23,279 nt of DNA from Paracoccaceae bacterium (GTDB lineage: Bacteria; Pseudomonadota; Alphaproteobacteria; Rhodobacterales; Rhodobacteraceae). Both the position numbers and the translations under genes were made by a program. Shown here piece after piece: positions 14,258-22,092 of the stretch (within the stretch, counting starts at the first letter, position 1; each line of letters opens with the position of its first letter). The notes under the pieces are model-generated. The model was not told the origin of the DNA. It was given only the letters and a program-made list of their open reading frames with translations, and searched no databases. The stretch spans positions 1 to 23,279 of the forward strand of contig WFTU01000116.1 in assembly GCA_015485375.1 (NCBI GenBank), written 5' to 3'.

Positions 14258-14446
14258 ATGCGTAAAGAGGATAGCGGCGTCGATACCAAGCGCCGGAATT
14301 TCCTGAAACTCGCGTCGGCTTCGGTGCCCGCGGCGGCCGTTTCGGTAACCGTCGGAACAGAAGCGGCGGCCGAGACGCCGTCGGACACCGACGGTTTGCA
14401 AGACACTGCCCACACACGGGCCTATCTGGAGAGCACCCGCTTCTAG
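14258..14446 (+). CDS. Small Tat-signal protein of the FDH region
   Basis: A 62-residue protein consisting almost wholly of a twin-arginine signal. KRRNFLKLASASVPAAAVSV holds the RR-x-F-L-K motif and a hydrophobic region, followed by TEAAAETP and a 25-residue tail ending YLESTRF. It matches the known family of small Tat targets in formate dehydrogenase regions (the type described as TIGR02811). It has one of the best ribosome sites in the window (AGGAGG, seven bases before ATG 14258). The mature part is too short for an enzyme; it may be a subunit or escort co-exported with FdhA. The start is well supported. Confidence 0.85.
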   Translation: MRKEDSGVDTKRRNFLKLASASVPAAAVSVTVGTEAAAETPSDTDGLQDTAHTRAYLESTRF

Positions 14447-14507
14447 GCGGACGTTCTTACCATCCGGCGACGGTTGCGTGACGCCCTGACACCGGAAAAT
14501 ATTCGCA

Positions 14508-14521
14508 AGCCCGCAAGGGCT
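14508..14521 (+). other. GNRA-loop hairpin just upstream of fdhA
   Basis: AGCCC-GCAA-GGGCT (14508-14521) is a perfect 5-bp stem closed by a GCAA tetraloop, ending 18 bases before the fdhA start codon and close to its AGGGAG ribosome site. It could tune translation or mark an mRNA end. It lies in the 93-base gap that carries no convincing gene. Confidence 0.4.
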
Positions 14522-14539
14522 ACCTTAGGGAGATATGAA

Positions 14540-17434
14540 ATGCTCAGGAAAAAAACCAGCGGGGTTGCGCGACGCTCCCGCACGGATTCGATCCTGTCAC
14601 GGATTTCGGAAAAATCTATAGATCGCCGCTCGTTCCTGCGGTCCTCGGGTCTGACCATCGGTGGTCTGGCCTCGGTGGGCGCGCTGGGCGGTACCGTGAC
14701 TCAAGCCAGCGCCCAGACGGCGGTGGACAGCGCCGTGGAAACGGTGAAATCAATCTGCACCCATTGCTCGGTCGGTTGCACGGTTCTGGCCGAGGTCGAC
14801 AACGGCGTTTGGGTCGGGCAGGAGCCGGGCTGGGACAGCCCGTTCAACCTCGGCGCCCATTGCGCCAAAGGGGCCGCGGTGCGTGAACACGCCCACGGCG
14901 AGCGCCGCCTGAAATACCCGATGAAAAAAGAGAACGGCGAGTGGAAACGCATCAGCTGGGAAACCGCGATCAACGAGATCGGCGACCAGATGATGCAGAT
15001 CCGTGACGAGAGCGGACCGGATTCGGTCTACTGGCTCGGCTCGGCCAAGTTCAGCAACGAACAGGCCTACCTGTTCCGCAAATTCGCGGCCTACTGGGGC
15101 ACGAACAACGTGGACCATCAGGCCCGTATCTGCCACTCGACCACGGTTGCGGGTGTGGCGAACACATGGGGCTACGGCGCCATGACCAACAGCTACAACG
15201 ACATCCACAATTCCCGCGCCATTCTGGTCATCGGCGGCAACCCGGCCGAGGCGCACCCCGTCTCGCTATTACACCTGATGAAAGCCAAGGAGCAGAACAA
15301 TGCACCGCTGATCGTCTGTGATCCGCGCTTCACGCGCACGGCGGCCCATGCGGACGAATATGTGCGCCTGCGCCCCGGCACCGACGTGCCGCTGATCTGG
15401 GGCATCCTGTGGCATATTTTCGAGAACCAGTGGGAAGACAGAGAGTTCATCCGCACCCGTGTCTACGGCATGGACGAAATCCGCACGGAGGTCAAAAAAT
15501 GGACCCCCGAGGAAGTCGAGCGCGTCACCGGCGTTCCCGGTTCGCAGCTGGAGCGCGTGGCCCGCACATTGGCCAACAACCGCCCCGGCACGCTGATCTG
15601 GTGCATGGGTGGCACGCAGCACCACACGGGTAACAACAACACCCGCGCCTACTGCATCCTGCAGCTTGCGCTCGGCAACATGGGCACCACGGGCGGCGGC
15701 ACCAATATCTTCCGCGGCCATGACAACGTGCAGGGCGCAACGGACGTTTGTATCCTGTCGCACTCGCTGCCCGGCTACTACGGTCTGTCTGCCGGTTCCT
15801 GGGCACACTGGGCCCGCGTCTGGGAAGAGGACCTCGACTGGCTCAAGGGGCAGTTCGATGTTCTGAAGGGGGCCGACGGCTCCGACAAGCCGCTGATGAA
15901 CCTCACGGGTATTCCGGTCTCGCGCTGGATCGACGGGGTTCTGGAGGACAAGGACAATATCGACCAGCCGAACAATGTTCGCGCCATGGTTCTGTGGGGC
16001 CATGCGCCCAACTCGCAAACCCGCGGTGTGGAGATGAAAACGGCGATGGAGAAACTCGACCTGCTGGTCGTGGTCGACCCCTATCCCACGGTTTCGGCTG
16101 TCATGCACGATCGCACCGACGGTGTGTATCTGCTGCCCGCCTCCACCCAGTTCGAGACGCGCGGCTCTGTCACCGCCTCGAACCGCTCCGTGCAATGGCG
16201 CGACAAGGTGGTCGAGCCGCTGTTCGAATGCAAACCGGACCATGACATCATGGCCCTGTTCGCCAGCAAGTTCGGCTGGGCTGACCGGTTCTTCCGCAAC
16301 ATCGCGATGGACGGGGAAAACCAGCCGAATGTCGAGGATATCACCCGCGAGTTCAATCGCGGCATGTGGACCATCGGCTATACCGGCTGGGCGCCCGAAC
16401 GTATCAAGGCGCATATGGCCAACCAGCACACCTTCGACACCACCACGCTTCAGGCGATCGGCGGACCGGTCGACGGGGAATACTACGGCCTGCCGTGGCC
16501 CTGCTGGGGAACGCCCGAGATGAAACATCCCGGCACGCCGAACCTCTATGACATGTCCAAGCCGGTTTCCAAAGGCGGCCTGACCTTCCGCGCCCGTTTC
16601 GGTGTGGAACGCGACGGCGTGAACCTGCTGGCCGAGGGCGTGTATTCCGAAGGTTCCGAAATTCAGGACGGTTATCCCGAATTCACCATGGCGATGCTCA
16701 AGGAGCTCGGCTGGGACAAGGACCTGACCGACGAGGAACGCAGCGTGATCGAAGGGATCGCCGGCGACAAGACCAACTGGAAAACCGACCTTTCCGGCGG
16801 TATCCAGCGCGTCGCGATCAAGCACGAGTGCGCCCCCTTCGGCAACGCCAAGGCCCGCGCGGTCGTCTGGACCTTCCCCGATCCGGTGCCGGTCCATCGC
16901 GAGCCGCTCTATACCAACCGCCGCGATCTGGTGGTGGACTACCCGACATACGAGGACAAGAAATTCTATCGTCTGCCGACCATGTATGCCACCATCCAGA
17001 AGCAGGATTTCTCGAAGGAGTATCCGATGATCCTGACCTCCGGGCGTCTGGTGGAATACGAAGGCGGCGGCGACGAATCCCGGTCCAACAAATGGCTTGC
17101 CGAATTGCAGCAGGACATGTTCGTCGAGATCAGCACCCGCGATGCCAACAACCTCGGCATCCGCGACGGGGCGCAGGTCTGGGTCGAAGGGGCCGAGGGC
17201 GGTCGCGTCAAGGTCATGGCGATGGTCACCGAGCGGGTCGGCGAAGGCGTTGTCTTCATGCCGTTCCACTTCGGCGGGCAGTTCCAGGGCAAGGACCTGA
17301 GGGACAAATACCCCGAAGGCGCCGATCCCTATGTCCTTGGCGAGGCCGCGAATACGGCCATGACCTACGGCTATGACTCGGTCACCCAGATGCAGGAGTC
17401 CAAAGTGACCCTCTGCAAAGTTTCCGCAGCATAA
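14540..17434 (+). CDS. fdhA: Periplasmic formate dehydrogenase catalytic subunit, Cys type
   Basis: A 964-residue Mo/W-bis-PGD enzyme that oxidises formate to CO2. The Tat signal has DRRSFLRSSG (28-37). Cys73, 76, 80 and 108 bind a [4Fe-4S] cluster, and Lys110 in CAKG is the conserved electron-transfer lysine. ARICHSTTVAG (196-206) places Cys198 (codon TGC at 15131) and His199 at the formate-active-site position, where other enzymes have selenocysteine. The C-terminal molybdopterin-dinucleotide domain includes LTSGRLVEYEGGG and FMPFHFGG. Length suits the periplasmic FdhAB class. The start ATG 14540 has AGGGAG upstream; the TTG at 14474 is rejected. The TupA gene near the end of the locus points to tungsten, by inference. 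Twelve bases separate it from fdhB. Confidence 0.95.
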   Translation: MLRKKTSGVARRSRTDSILSRISEKSIDRRSFLRSSGLTIGGLASVGALGGTVTQASAQTAVDSAVETVKSICTHCSVGCTVLAEVDNGVWVGQEPGWDSPFNLGAHCAKGAAVREHAHGERRLKYPMKKENGEWKRISWETAINEIGDQMMQIRDESGPDSVYWLGSAKFSNEQAYLFRKFAAYWGTNNVDHQARICHSTTVAGVANTWGYGAMTNSYNDIHNSRAILVIGGNPAEAHPVSLLHLMKAKEQNNAPLIVCDPRFTRTAAHADEYVRLRPGTDVPLIWGILWHIFENQWEDREFIRTRVYGMDEIRTEVKKWTPEEVERVTGVPGSQLERVARTLANNRPGTLIWCMGGTQHHTGNNNTRAYCILQLALGNMGTTGGGTNIFRGHDNVQGATDVCILSHSLPGYYGLSAGSWAHWARVWEEDLDWLKGQFDVLKGADGSDKPLMNLTGIPVSRWIDGVLEDKDNIDQPNNVRAMVLWGHAPNSQTRGVEMKTAMEKLDLLVVVDPYPTVSAVMHDRTDGVYLLPASTQFETRGSVTASNRSVQWRDKVVEPLFECKPDHDIMALFASKFGWADRFFRNIAMDGENQPNVEDITREFNRGMWTIGYTGWAPERIKAHMANQHTFDTTTLQAIGGPVDGEYYGLPWPCWGTPEMKHPGTPNLYDMSKPVSKGGLTFRARFGVERDGVNLLAEGVYSEGSEIQDGYPEFTMAMLKELGWDKDLTDEERSVIEGIAGDKTNWKTDLSGGIQRVAIKHECAPFGNAKARAVVWTFPDPVPVHREPLYTNRRDLVVDYPTYEDKKFYRLPTMYATIQKQDFSKEYPMILTSGRLVEYEGGGDESRSNKWLAELQQDMFVEISTRDANNLGIRDGAQVWVEGAEGGRVKVMAMVTERVGEGVVFMPFHFGGQFQGKDLRDKYPEGADPYVLGEAANTAMTYGYDSVTQMQESKVTLCKVSAA

Positions 17435-17446
17435 GGAGGAAAGATC

Positions 17447-18043
17447 ATGGCTAGAGTTAAATTCCTCGTAGACGCGGAGCGCTGCATCGAGTGCAACGGC
17501 TGCGTCACCGCCTGCAAGAACGAGAACGAGATCCCCTGGGGCATCAACCGGCGTCGCGTCGTCACCATCGGCGACGGCAAACCGGGCGAGCGCACGATCT
17601 CGATCGCCTGCATGCATTGTTCGGATGCACCCTGCATGGCGGTCTGTCCGGTGGACGTGTTCTACCAGACGGCCGACGGCATCGTGCTGCACTCCAAGGA
17701 TCTGTGCATCGGTTGCGGCTACTGCTTCTTCGCCTGTCCTTTCGGCGCACCGCAGTTCCCGCAGGCCGGCAACTTCGGTTCCCGCGGCAAGATGGACAAA
17801 TGCACCTTCTGCGCCGGTGGCCCCGAGGAAAACGGATCCGAGGCCGAGTTCCAGAAATACGGTCGCAACCGTATTGCGGAAGGCAAGCTGCCGATCTGTG
17901 CCGAGATGTGCGCCACCAAGGCCCTGCTGGCCGGTGACGGCGATACCGTCGCCACCATCTATCGCGAGCGCGTCGTCGCCCGCGGTTTCGGGTCCGGCGC
18001 ATGGGGCTGGGGCACGGCGTATAACGCCAAGGCCGGCAACTAG
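17447..18043 (+). CDS. fdhB: Formate dehydrogenase iron-sulfur subunit (four [4Fe-4S])
   Basis: A 198-residue electron-transfer subunit. Sixteen cysteines form four [4Fe-4S] motifs: 13/16/19/23, 55/58/63/67, 87/90/93/97 and 119/122/151/155, arranged as in FdnH/HybA-type proteins. It lacks its own signal peptide, so it is expected to ride through the Tat system with FdhA. No C-terminal anchor is present, which fits its short length compared with FdnH. The ribosome site AAGGAGG lies eight bases before ATG. It should carry electrons from FdhA to the cytochrome b subunit. Confidence 0.95.
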   Translation: MARVKFLVDAERCIECNGCVTACKNENEIPWGINRRRVVTIGDGKPGERTISIACMHCSDAPCMAVCPVDVFYQTADGIVLHSKDLCIGCGYCFFACPFGAPQFPQAGNFGSRGKMDKCTFCAGGPEENGSEAEFQKYGRNRIAEGKLPICAEMCATKALLAGDGDTVATIYRERVVARGFGSGAWGWGTAYNAKAGN

Positions 18044-18056
18044 GATATCTGGAAAC

Positions 18057-18086
18057 TCCGGCGGGCGGCTGTTGCTGCCCGCCGGA
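18057..18086 (+). other. Strong intercistronic hairpin between fdhB and fdhC
   Basis: TCCGGCGGGCGGC (18057-18069) pairs with GCTGCCCGCCGGA (18074-18086), a 13-bp stem with one G-U pair and a TGTT loop. No T run follows on either strand. It probably stabilises the upstream fdhAB message or reduces read-through into the membrane-subunit genes. Confidence 0.6.
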
Positions 18087-18137
18087 AAGATATCGGGTCT
18101 CTCATCGGGACGATGTTGATCGGGAAAGGCTGAAATC

Positions 18138-19220
18138 GTGACACCCCATACGCACTTCCGGCAAACGCATATGACAGCAAGGGCTGGCCTTAGCCTGCTT
18201 CTGGTCCTGCTTTTTGCTTTCTGGCTTGCTCTGCTCTCCGGCCTGCCCGCGCAGGCCCAGTCCTCCGTGCGGGCGCCCGACACGGCGGTCAATACGTTCG
18301 ACGACCCGAACGCCGACGGCCCGCCCAACACGCTGGGCACCGAATCCCGCAGCGCCTTCTGGTCCGCCCTGAAACAGGGAGAGATCGCGACGACTTCCTC
18401 CAGCACCGCCGACGGCAAGGTCATGCAGACCCTCGGGGAGCAATGGCGCCTGTTCCGCACGCAATATATCCTGAAATACAGCGGCTGGGTTCTGGTCGCC
18501 GTGGTCGGTCTGCTGATGCTTTACTACCTGATCCGCGGCCCGATGAAGATCAAGGACGGACGCTCCGGCAAGATGGTGCATCGTTTCAGCACCGCGCACC
18601 GCGTCGCCCACTGGTTTATCGCCTTTGTTTTCCTGTTCCTCGCCCTTAGCGGTTTCGTCATCATGCTTGGCCGCCCCGTCCTGACCCCGATTATCGGGCG
18701 CGACGCCAACGCGGTCCTGACCAGCGCCGCCCTTCAGGGGCACAACCTGTTCGGCCCGCTGTTCATCTTCGGCCTGATCTGGATTTTCGTGAAATTCGTG
18801 CGCGGCAATTTCTTCCAGATGGTCGATTTCAAATGGATTTTCAAACTCGGCGGGCTGTTTGGCGGGCATGTCAGTTCGAAAAAATTCAACTTCGGCGAAA
18901 AGTCCTGGTTCTGGCTGCTGGTGATCGTCGGCTCCGTCATGAGCATCTCCGGCCTGATCATGCTGTTCCCCTGGCTGTTCGAGGACCTGCGCTTCCTGCA
19001 GGTCTCCACCATCCTGCACGCCTTTGGCGCCGTGACACTTCTGGCCGTGGCTCTCGGCCACATCTATATCGGCTCCGTCGGTATGGAAGGCTCGCTTGAT
19101 TCCATGGTCAAGGGAGAGGTCGACGAGAACTGGGCCAAGGAACACCATGACCTCTGGTATGAAGAGGTCGTCGGCAAAACCGCTGCCACAACATCCGACA
19201 ACAAAGGAGAGTCCGCATGA
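18138..19220 (+). CDS. fdhC: Formate dehydrogenase cytochrome b (gamma) subunit
   Basis: A 360-residue membrane subunit. An N-terminal signal or anchor spans about 16-40, followed by a 70-residue periplasmic segment. Four main helices lie at about 114-132, 155-178, 203-220 and 257-279, then 290-312. Candidate heme b ligands are His154/His158 in STAHRVAHWF, His202 in LQGHNLFG, His294 and His308 (ALGHIYIGS). The tail GMEGSLDSMVKGEVDENWAK matches FdnI/FdoI-type gamma subunits. The start is GTG 18138 with GAAAGG upstream; the ATG at 18171 lacks a ribosome site. Its end overlaps the next gene (ATGA), so the membrane module is coupled to the HdrE-like gene. Confidence 0.93.
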   Translation: MTPHTHFRQTHMTARAGLSLLLVLLFAFWLALLSGLPAQAQSSVRAPDTAVNTFDDPNADGPPNTLGTESRSAFWSALKQGEIATTSSSTADGKVMQTLGEQWRLFRTQYILKYSGWVLVAVVGLLMLYYLIRGPMKIKDGRSGKMVHRFSTAHRVAHWFIAFVFLFLALSGFVIMLGRPVLTPIIGRDANAVLTSAALQGHNLFGPLFIFGLIWIFVKFVRGNFFQMVDFKWIFKLGGLFGGHVSSKKFNFGEKSWFWLLVIVGSVMSISGLIMLFPWLFEDLRFLQVSTILHAFGAVTLLAVALGHIYIGSVGMEGSLDSMVKGEVDENWAKEHHDLWYEEVVGKTAATTSDNKGESA

Positions 19221-19864
19221 GTTTCCTCGAATTTGTCGAAGGACCGCTGTTCTATTTTTCCGGAACGATCTTCGTTCTTGCCGGTCTCTGGCGGATCATC
19301 GGTCTGATCCGGATGGGCCGGCGCAAGGATATCTCGCCCCCCAAAGGTTCCGCCGCATCGGGTTTTTTCAAGGAAAACATCCGCCACTTCTTTCCGCGCC
19401 GGGTGTTCACCCGATGGATCTGGATGCAGATCATCGGCGGCTACGCCTTCCATCTGGGCCTGTTCGCCCTGCTGCTGTTTGCCGCCCCGCATGTGGCGTT
19501 TCTCAGCAACCGCATACTCGGCGGGCTCAGCTGGCCGGCCCTGCCGCGCTGGGGGTTCATTATTGCCGCAGAGCTTGCTTTTGGCGGGCTGATTGTCCTC
19601 TGGGTGCGCCGGTTTTCCAATCCGGTGCTGCGCCTGATCAGCGACTGGGACGACCATATCGGTAGCTGGCTGACCTTCATCGTGATGCTGACGGGGATGT
19701 TCGCGCTTCAGCAATCCCACGACATCCTGCGGGCAATCCATATGCTGATGGTCGATATCTGGCTGCTTTACTTCCCGTTCAGCCGTCTGATGCACACCTT
19801 CACATTCTTCCTGTCACGTGGCCACACCGGTGCCACCTATGGACGCAAGGGGATGATCCCATGA
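19217..19864 (+). CDS. HdrE/DsrM/NarI-like membrane cytochrome b
   Basis: A 215-residue protein with about five membrane helices (near 10-32, 71-93, 111-129, 150-166, 173-195). Histidines at 79, 92, 147, 168, 175 and 193 include a pair spaced as in NarI-like diheme cytochromes (QQSHDILRAIHM then FSRLMHTF). Proteins of this kind accept quinol electrons or pass them to a cytoplasmic iron-sulfur partner. ATGA overlaps on both sides tie it to fdhC and to the HdrD-like gene, exactly as dsrM/dsrK or hdrE/hdrD pairs are arranged. Annotation as respiratory nitrate reductase gamma would be misleading, because no narGH is present. Confidence 0.82.
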   Translation: MSFLEFVEGPLFYFSGTIFVLAGLWRIIGLIRMGRRKDISPPKGSAASGFFKENIRHFFPRRVFTRWIWMQIIGGYAFHLGLFALLLFAAPHVAFLSNRILGGLSWPALPRWGFIIAAELAFGGLIVLWVRRFSNPVLRLISDWDDHIGSWLTFIVMLTGMFALQQSHDILRAIHMLMVDIWLLYFPFSRLMHTFTFFLSRGHTGATYGRKGMIP

Positions 19865-21126
19865 CGCAGACCAAAGCCGAAATCGCGGTCGCGAAATTTC
19901 TGGAATACACGGATGGCGAGGTCGCGTCCTTTTTCGAATCCTGCGTCCACTGCGGCCTCTGCTCCGGTGCCTGCCCGTTTTTCGTTTCCACCCAGGATCC
20001 GAAATACACGCCGACCTACAAGCTGCTTCCGATGGTCAAGGCCTATAAACGCGAAAAGGCGCCGCTGTCGAAAATCCGCAAGATGTTCGGCCTCGTCCCC
20101 GATCCGGTGACCGAGGAGGAACTGCTGGAATGGGAGCCGCTGGTCTACGATTCCTGTACCATGTGCGGCCGCTGCACCACGGTCTGTCCGATGGGCATCG
20201 ACATCGCCGGCACCATCCGCAAAATGCGCGAGGGCTACGCCGCCGCCGGTCTGGTGCCCGACGGCCTGCAACGCTCTGCCGAGTTTGTCGAGAAAACCTC
20301 CTCGCCCATGGGGGTAACCCTGAAGGCGCTGGAGGCGCAGATCCGCCATCAGGAAAAAGAAACCGGAATCCCGATCGAGATCGACAAGAAGGGCGCCGAC
20401 TACATGGCGATCCTGTCCTCGATGGAGATCATGGGCTTTCCCGAAATCATCGGCGCCTATGCCCGCCTGTTCAAAAAGGCCGGCCTGACATGGACGATTT
20501 CCTCCACCGCCTACGAGGCCACAAACGTCGGCGTGCAGATCGGCTCCGGCCCTCTGGCCAAGTCCATCGTCAAACGGGTGGTCGATGCGGCCGAGGAGCT
20601 GGAAGTCAAATATGTCATCAGCCCCGAATGCGGGCATGCCTACGGCGCGATCCGCTGGGCCGGCCCGAACCTGATCGGGCGGCCGTTCAAATTCGAGGTT
20701 ATCCATATCATCGAGCTTCTGGACAAATTGCGCCGCGAGGGGCGGATACCGGCGGGCAAGAAAGACGGCCGCAAGATGACCCTGCATGATCCTTGCCAGC
20801 TGGTGCGCCGTGGCGGATTGCTGAAAGAACCGCGCCGCCTGATGGATGATTCCTGTTCGGATTTTATCGAGATGGAAAGTTCCGGCATCACCAATATCTG
20901 CTGCGGTGGCGGTGGTGGCGTTTCGGCCAACCCGCGCGCGGCGGATCTGCAGCAGGCGGCCTTTGGCGAGAAAGCCAAACAGCTGACAGATATTGACGAT
21001 CTGGAAGTGGTGATCGTGCCCTGCGCAAACTGCCGCACGGTTTTCGAGGACGGGCTGGACGAATACGAGCTGAATTACGAGGTTCTGGGCCTTGGCGAAC
21101 TGGTGGCGGCAACGCTTGAGGACTAA
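19861..21126 (+). CDS. HdrD/DsrK-like (Fe-S)-binding CCG-domain protein
   Basis: A 421-residue cytoplasmic iron-sulfur protein. Cys28/31/34/38 and Cys99/102/105/109 form two [4Fe-4S] ferredoxin clusters. The C-terminal part has one complete CCG domain: DPCQL (Cys312), CCGGGGG (347-348), and CANC (388-391). This is the motif that binds a noncubane [4Fe-4S] cluster in heterodisulfide reductase. The first CCG domain is degenerate: TAYEATNVG (216-224) replaces the CCGG part and only Cys257 in SPECGHAYG remains. It is the last gene of the FDH operon, coupled by ATGA to the membrane cytochrome. It may reduce a disulfide-like partner or exchange electrons with the polyferredoxin; the substrate is unknown. 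Confidence 0.85.
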   Translation: MTQTKAEIAVAKFLEYTDGEVASFFESCVHCGLCSGACPFFVSTQDPKYTPTYKLLPMVKAYKREKAPLSKIRKMFGLVPDPVTEEELLEWEPLVYDSCTMCGRCTTVCPMGIDIAGTIRKMREGYAAAGLVPDGLQRSAEFVEKTSSPMGVTLKALEAQIRHQEKETGIPIEIDKKGADYMAILSSMEIMGFPEIIGAYARLFKKAGLTWTISSTAYEATNVGVQIGSGPLAKSIVKRVVDAAEELEVKYVISPECGHAYGAIRWAGPNLIGRPFKFEVIHIIELLDKLRREGRIPAGKKDGRKMTLHDPCQLVRRGGLLKEPRRLMDDSCSDFIEMESSGITNICCGGGGGVSANPRAADLQQAAFGEKAKQLTDIDDLEVVIVPCANCRTVFEDGLDEYELNYEVLGLGELVAATLED

Positions 21127-21174
21127 AGGTTAACGCCCTGTCCTTGTTTCGACTAAGGCACTGTAAAGGTTGTC

Positions 21175-21192
21175 AAAAAAGGCATTATTGCC
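21175..21192 (-). terminator. Intrinsic terminator of tupA
   Basis: On the minus strand GGCA-ATAA-TGCC (21192-21181) is followed by six T (21180-21175), 18 bases after the tupA stop. It shares bases with the plus-strand terminator, so the same segment stops transcription in both directions. Confidence 0.55.
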
Positions 21193-21206
21193 GATAGGCA
21201 ATTTTT
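21187..21206 (+). terminator. Intrinsic terminator of the fdh operon
   Basis: ATTGCC-GATA-GGCAAT (21187-21202) is a 6-bp stem with a tetraloop followed by TTTT to 21206. It lies 60 bases after the last gene of the operon. Confidence 0.65.
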
Positions 21207-21210
21207 CCGG

Positions 21211-22026
21211 TTATCCACCGTTCGGAAAGAAAAGTTGCTGCCCGCCCAGACGATAGGCGGCAATCAGTGCCTGCCCTTTTTCCGACAGTAACCAGTCGAT
21301 AAACACCTGTGCGCCTGTTGCGTTCACATGCGGGAATTTTTCCGGGTTCAGCGCGATGATGCCATACTGGTTGAACAGTTCCGGCACACCTTCGAACAAC
21401 ACCCGATAGTCCTGCTTGTCACCATAGGCGATCCATGTGGCGCGGTCGGTCAGGGTATAGCCGCGCATCTCGATCGCCGTGCGGATGGTGGCACCCATGC
21501 CCGCGCCGACCTCGCGATACCAGCCGTCACCGATCGTCGGCGTGGTGCCGAGCGCGGCCCAGAGCGCCAGTTCCTTTTTGTTGGTGCCGGAATCATCCCC
21601 GCGCGACACGAACGGCGCCTTGCCCGCGAGCAGGGCGGTCAGCGCCGCATCAAGACTGTCTGCCCCCCCGAGACCGGCCGGATCATCCGCAGGCCCGATC
21701 AGCACGAAGTCGTTATACATCAGATCAAACCGTTGCAGCCCGTACCCCCCGGCCACGAATTTCTCCTCGGCCGGTTTCGCATGCACCAGCAACACATCGG
21801 CATCGCCATTCATCGCGTTGCGAATGGCCTGTCCGGTCCCCACGGCCACCACATCGACACGCAGGCCGGTGTCGGCCTCGAGCAGCGGCAGGATGTAGTC
21901 ATAGAAACCGGAATTCTGCGTCGAGGTCGTCGATTGCACCAGCACGCGGTTTTCACCGGCCAGGGCCACGCCTGCCAGCAATACGGCAAGGGTGAAACCC
22001 CGCATGATATGGCGAAATCCGGTCAT
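21211..22026 (-). CDS. tupA: TupA-type tungstate-binding protein (orphan)
   Basis: A 271-residue periplasmic oxyanion receptor. Signal peptide to about residue 24 (VALAG before ENR). STTST (32-36) with NSG, and SRGDDSGTNKKELALW (141-156), are the binding motifs that mark TupA-like tungstate receptors and separate them from ModA. WYREVGAGMGAT (169-180) is also family-typical. It would deliver tungstate to an ABC importer. No TupB permease or TupC ATPase is in the window: the next gene on this strand downstream is absent, as the FDH operon lies convergent. The ATG at 22026 is chosen for its AGGA site and signal peptide. Vanadate-binding relatives exist, but FDH context favours tungstate. Confidence 0.88.
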   Translation of the reverse strand: MTGFRHIMRGFTLAVLLAGVALAGENRVLVQSTTSTQNSGFYDYILPLLEADTGLRVDVVAVGTGQAIRNAMNGDADVLLVHAKPAEEKFVAGGYGLQRFDLMYNDFVLIGPADDPAGLGGADSLDAALTALLAGKAPFVSRGDDSGTNKKELALWAALGTTPTIGDGWYREVGAGMGATIRTAIEMRGYTLTDRATWIAYGDKQDYRVLFEGVPELFNQYGIIALNPEKFPHVNATGAQVFIDWLLSEKGQALIAAYRLGGQQLFFPNGG

Positions 22027-22092
22027 GGGAAAATCCTGCAGTTGTGGATGCACAAAGGCTATCACGCAGCGCGCCGGACGCAAGAATAAACC

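Noticed and set aside
14474..14539. TTG-initiated extension of fdhA by 22 residues
   Set aside because: ATG 14540 has AGGGAG at good spacing and already gives a complete Tat signal; the extension contains a hairpin instead.
15269..18460. 1063-codon open frame on the minus strand across fdhA-fdhB-fdhC
   Set aside because: It lies wholly antisense to three genes with clear cofactor motifs, has no recognisable domain, and is a product of high-GC third-position bias.
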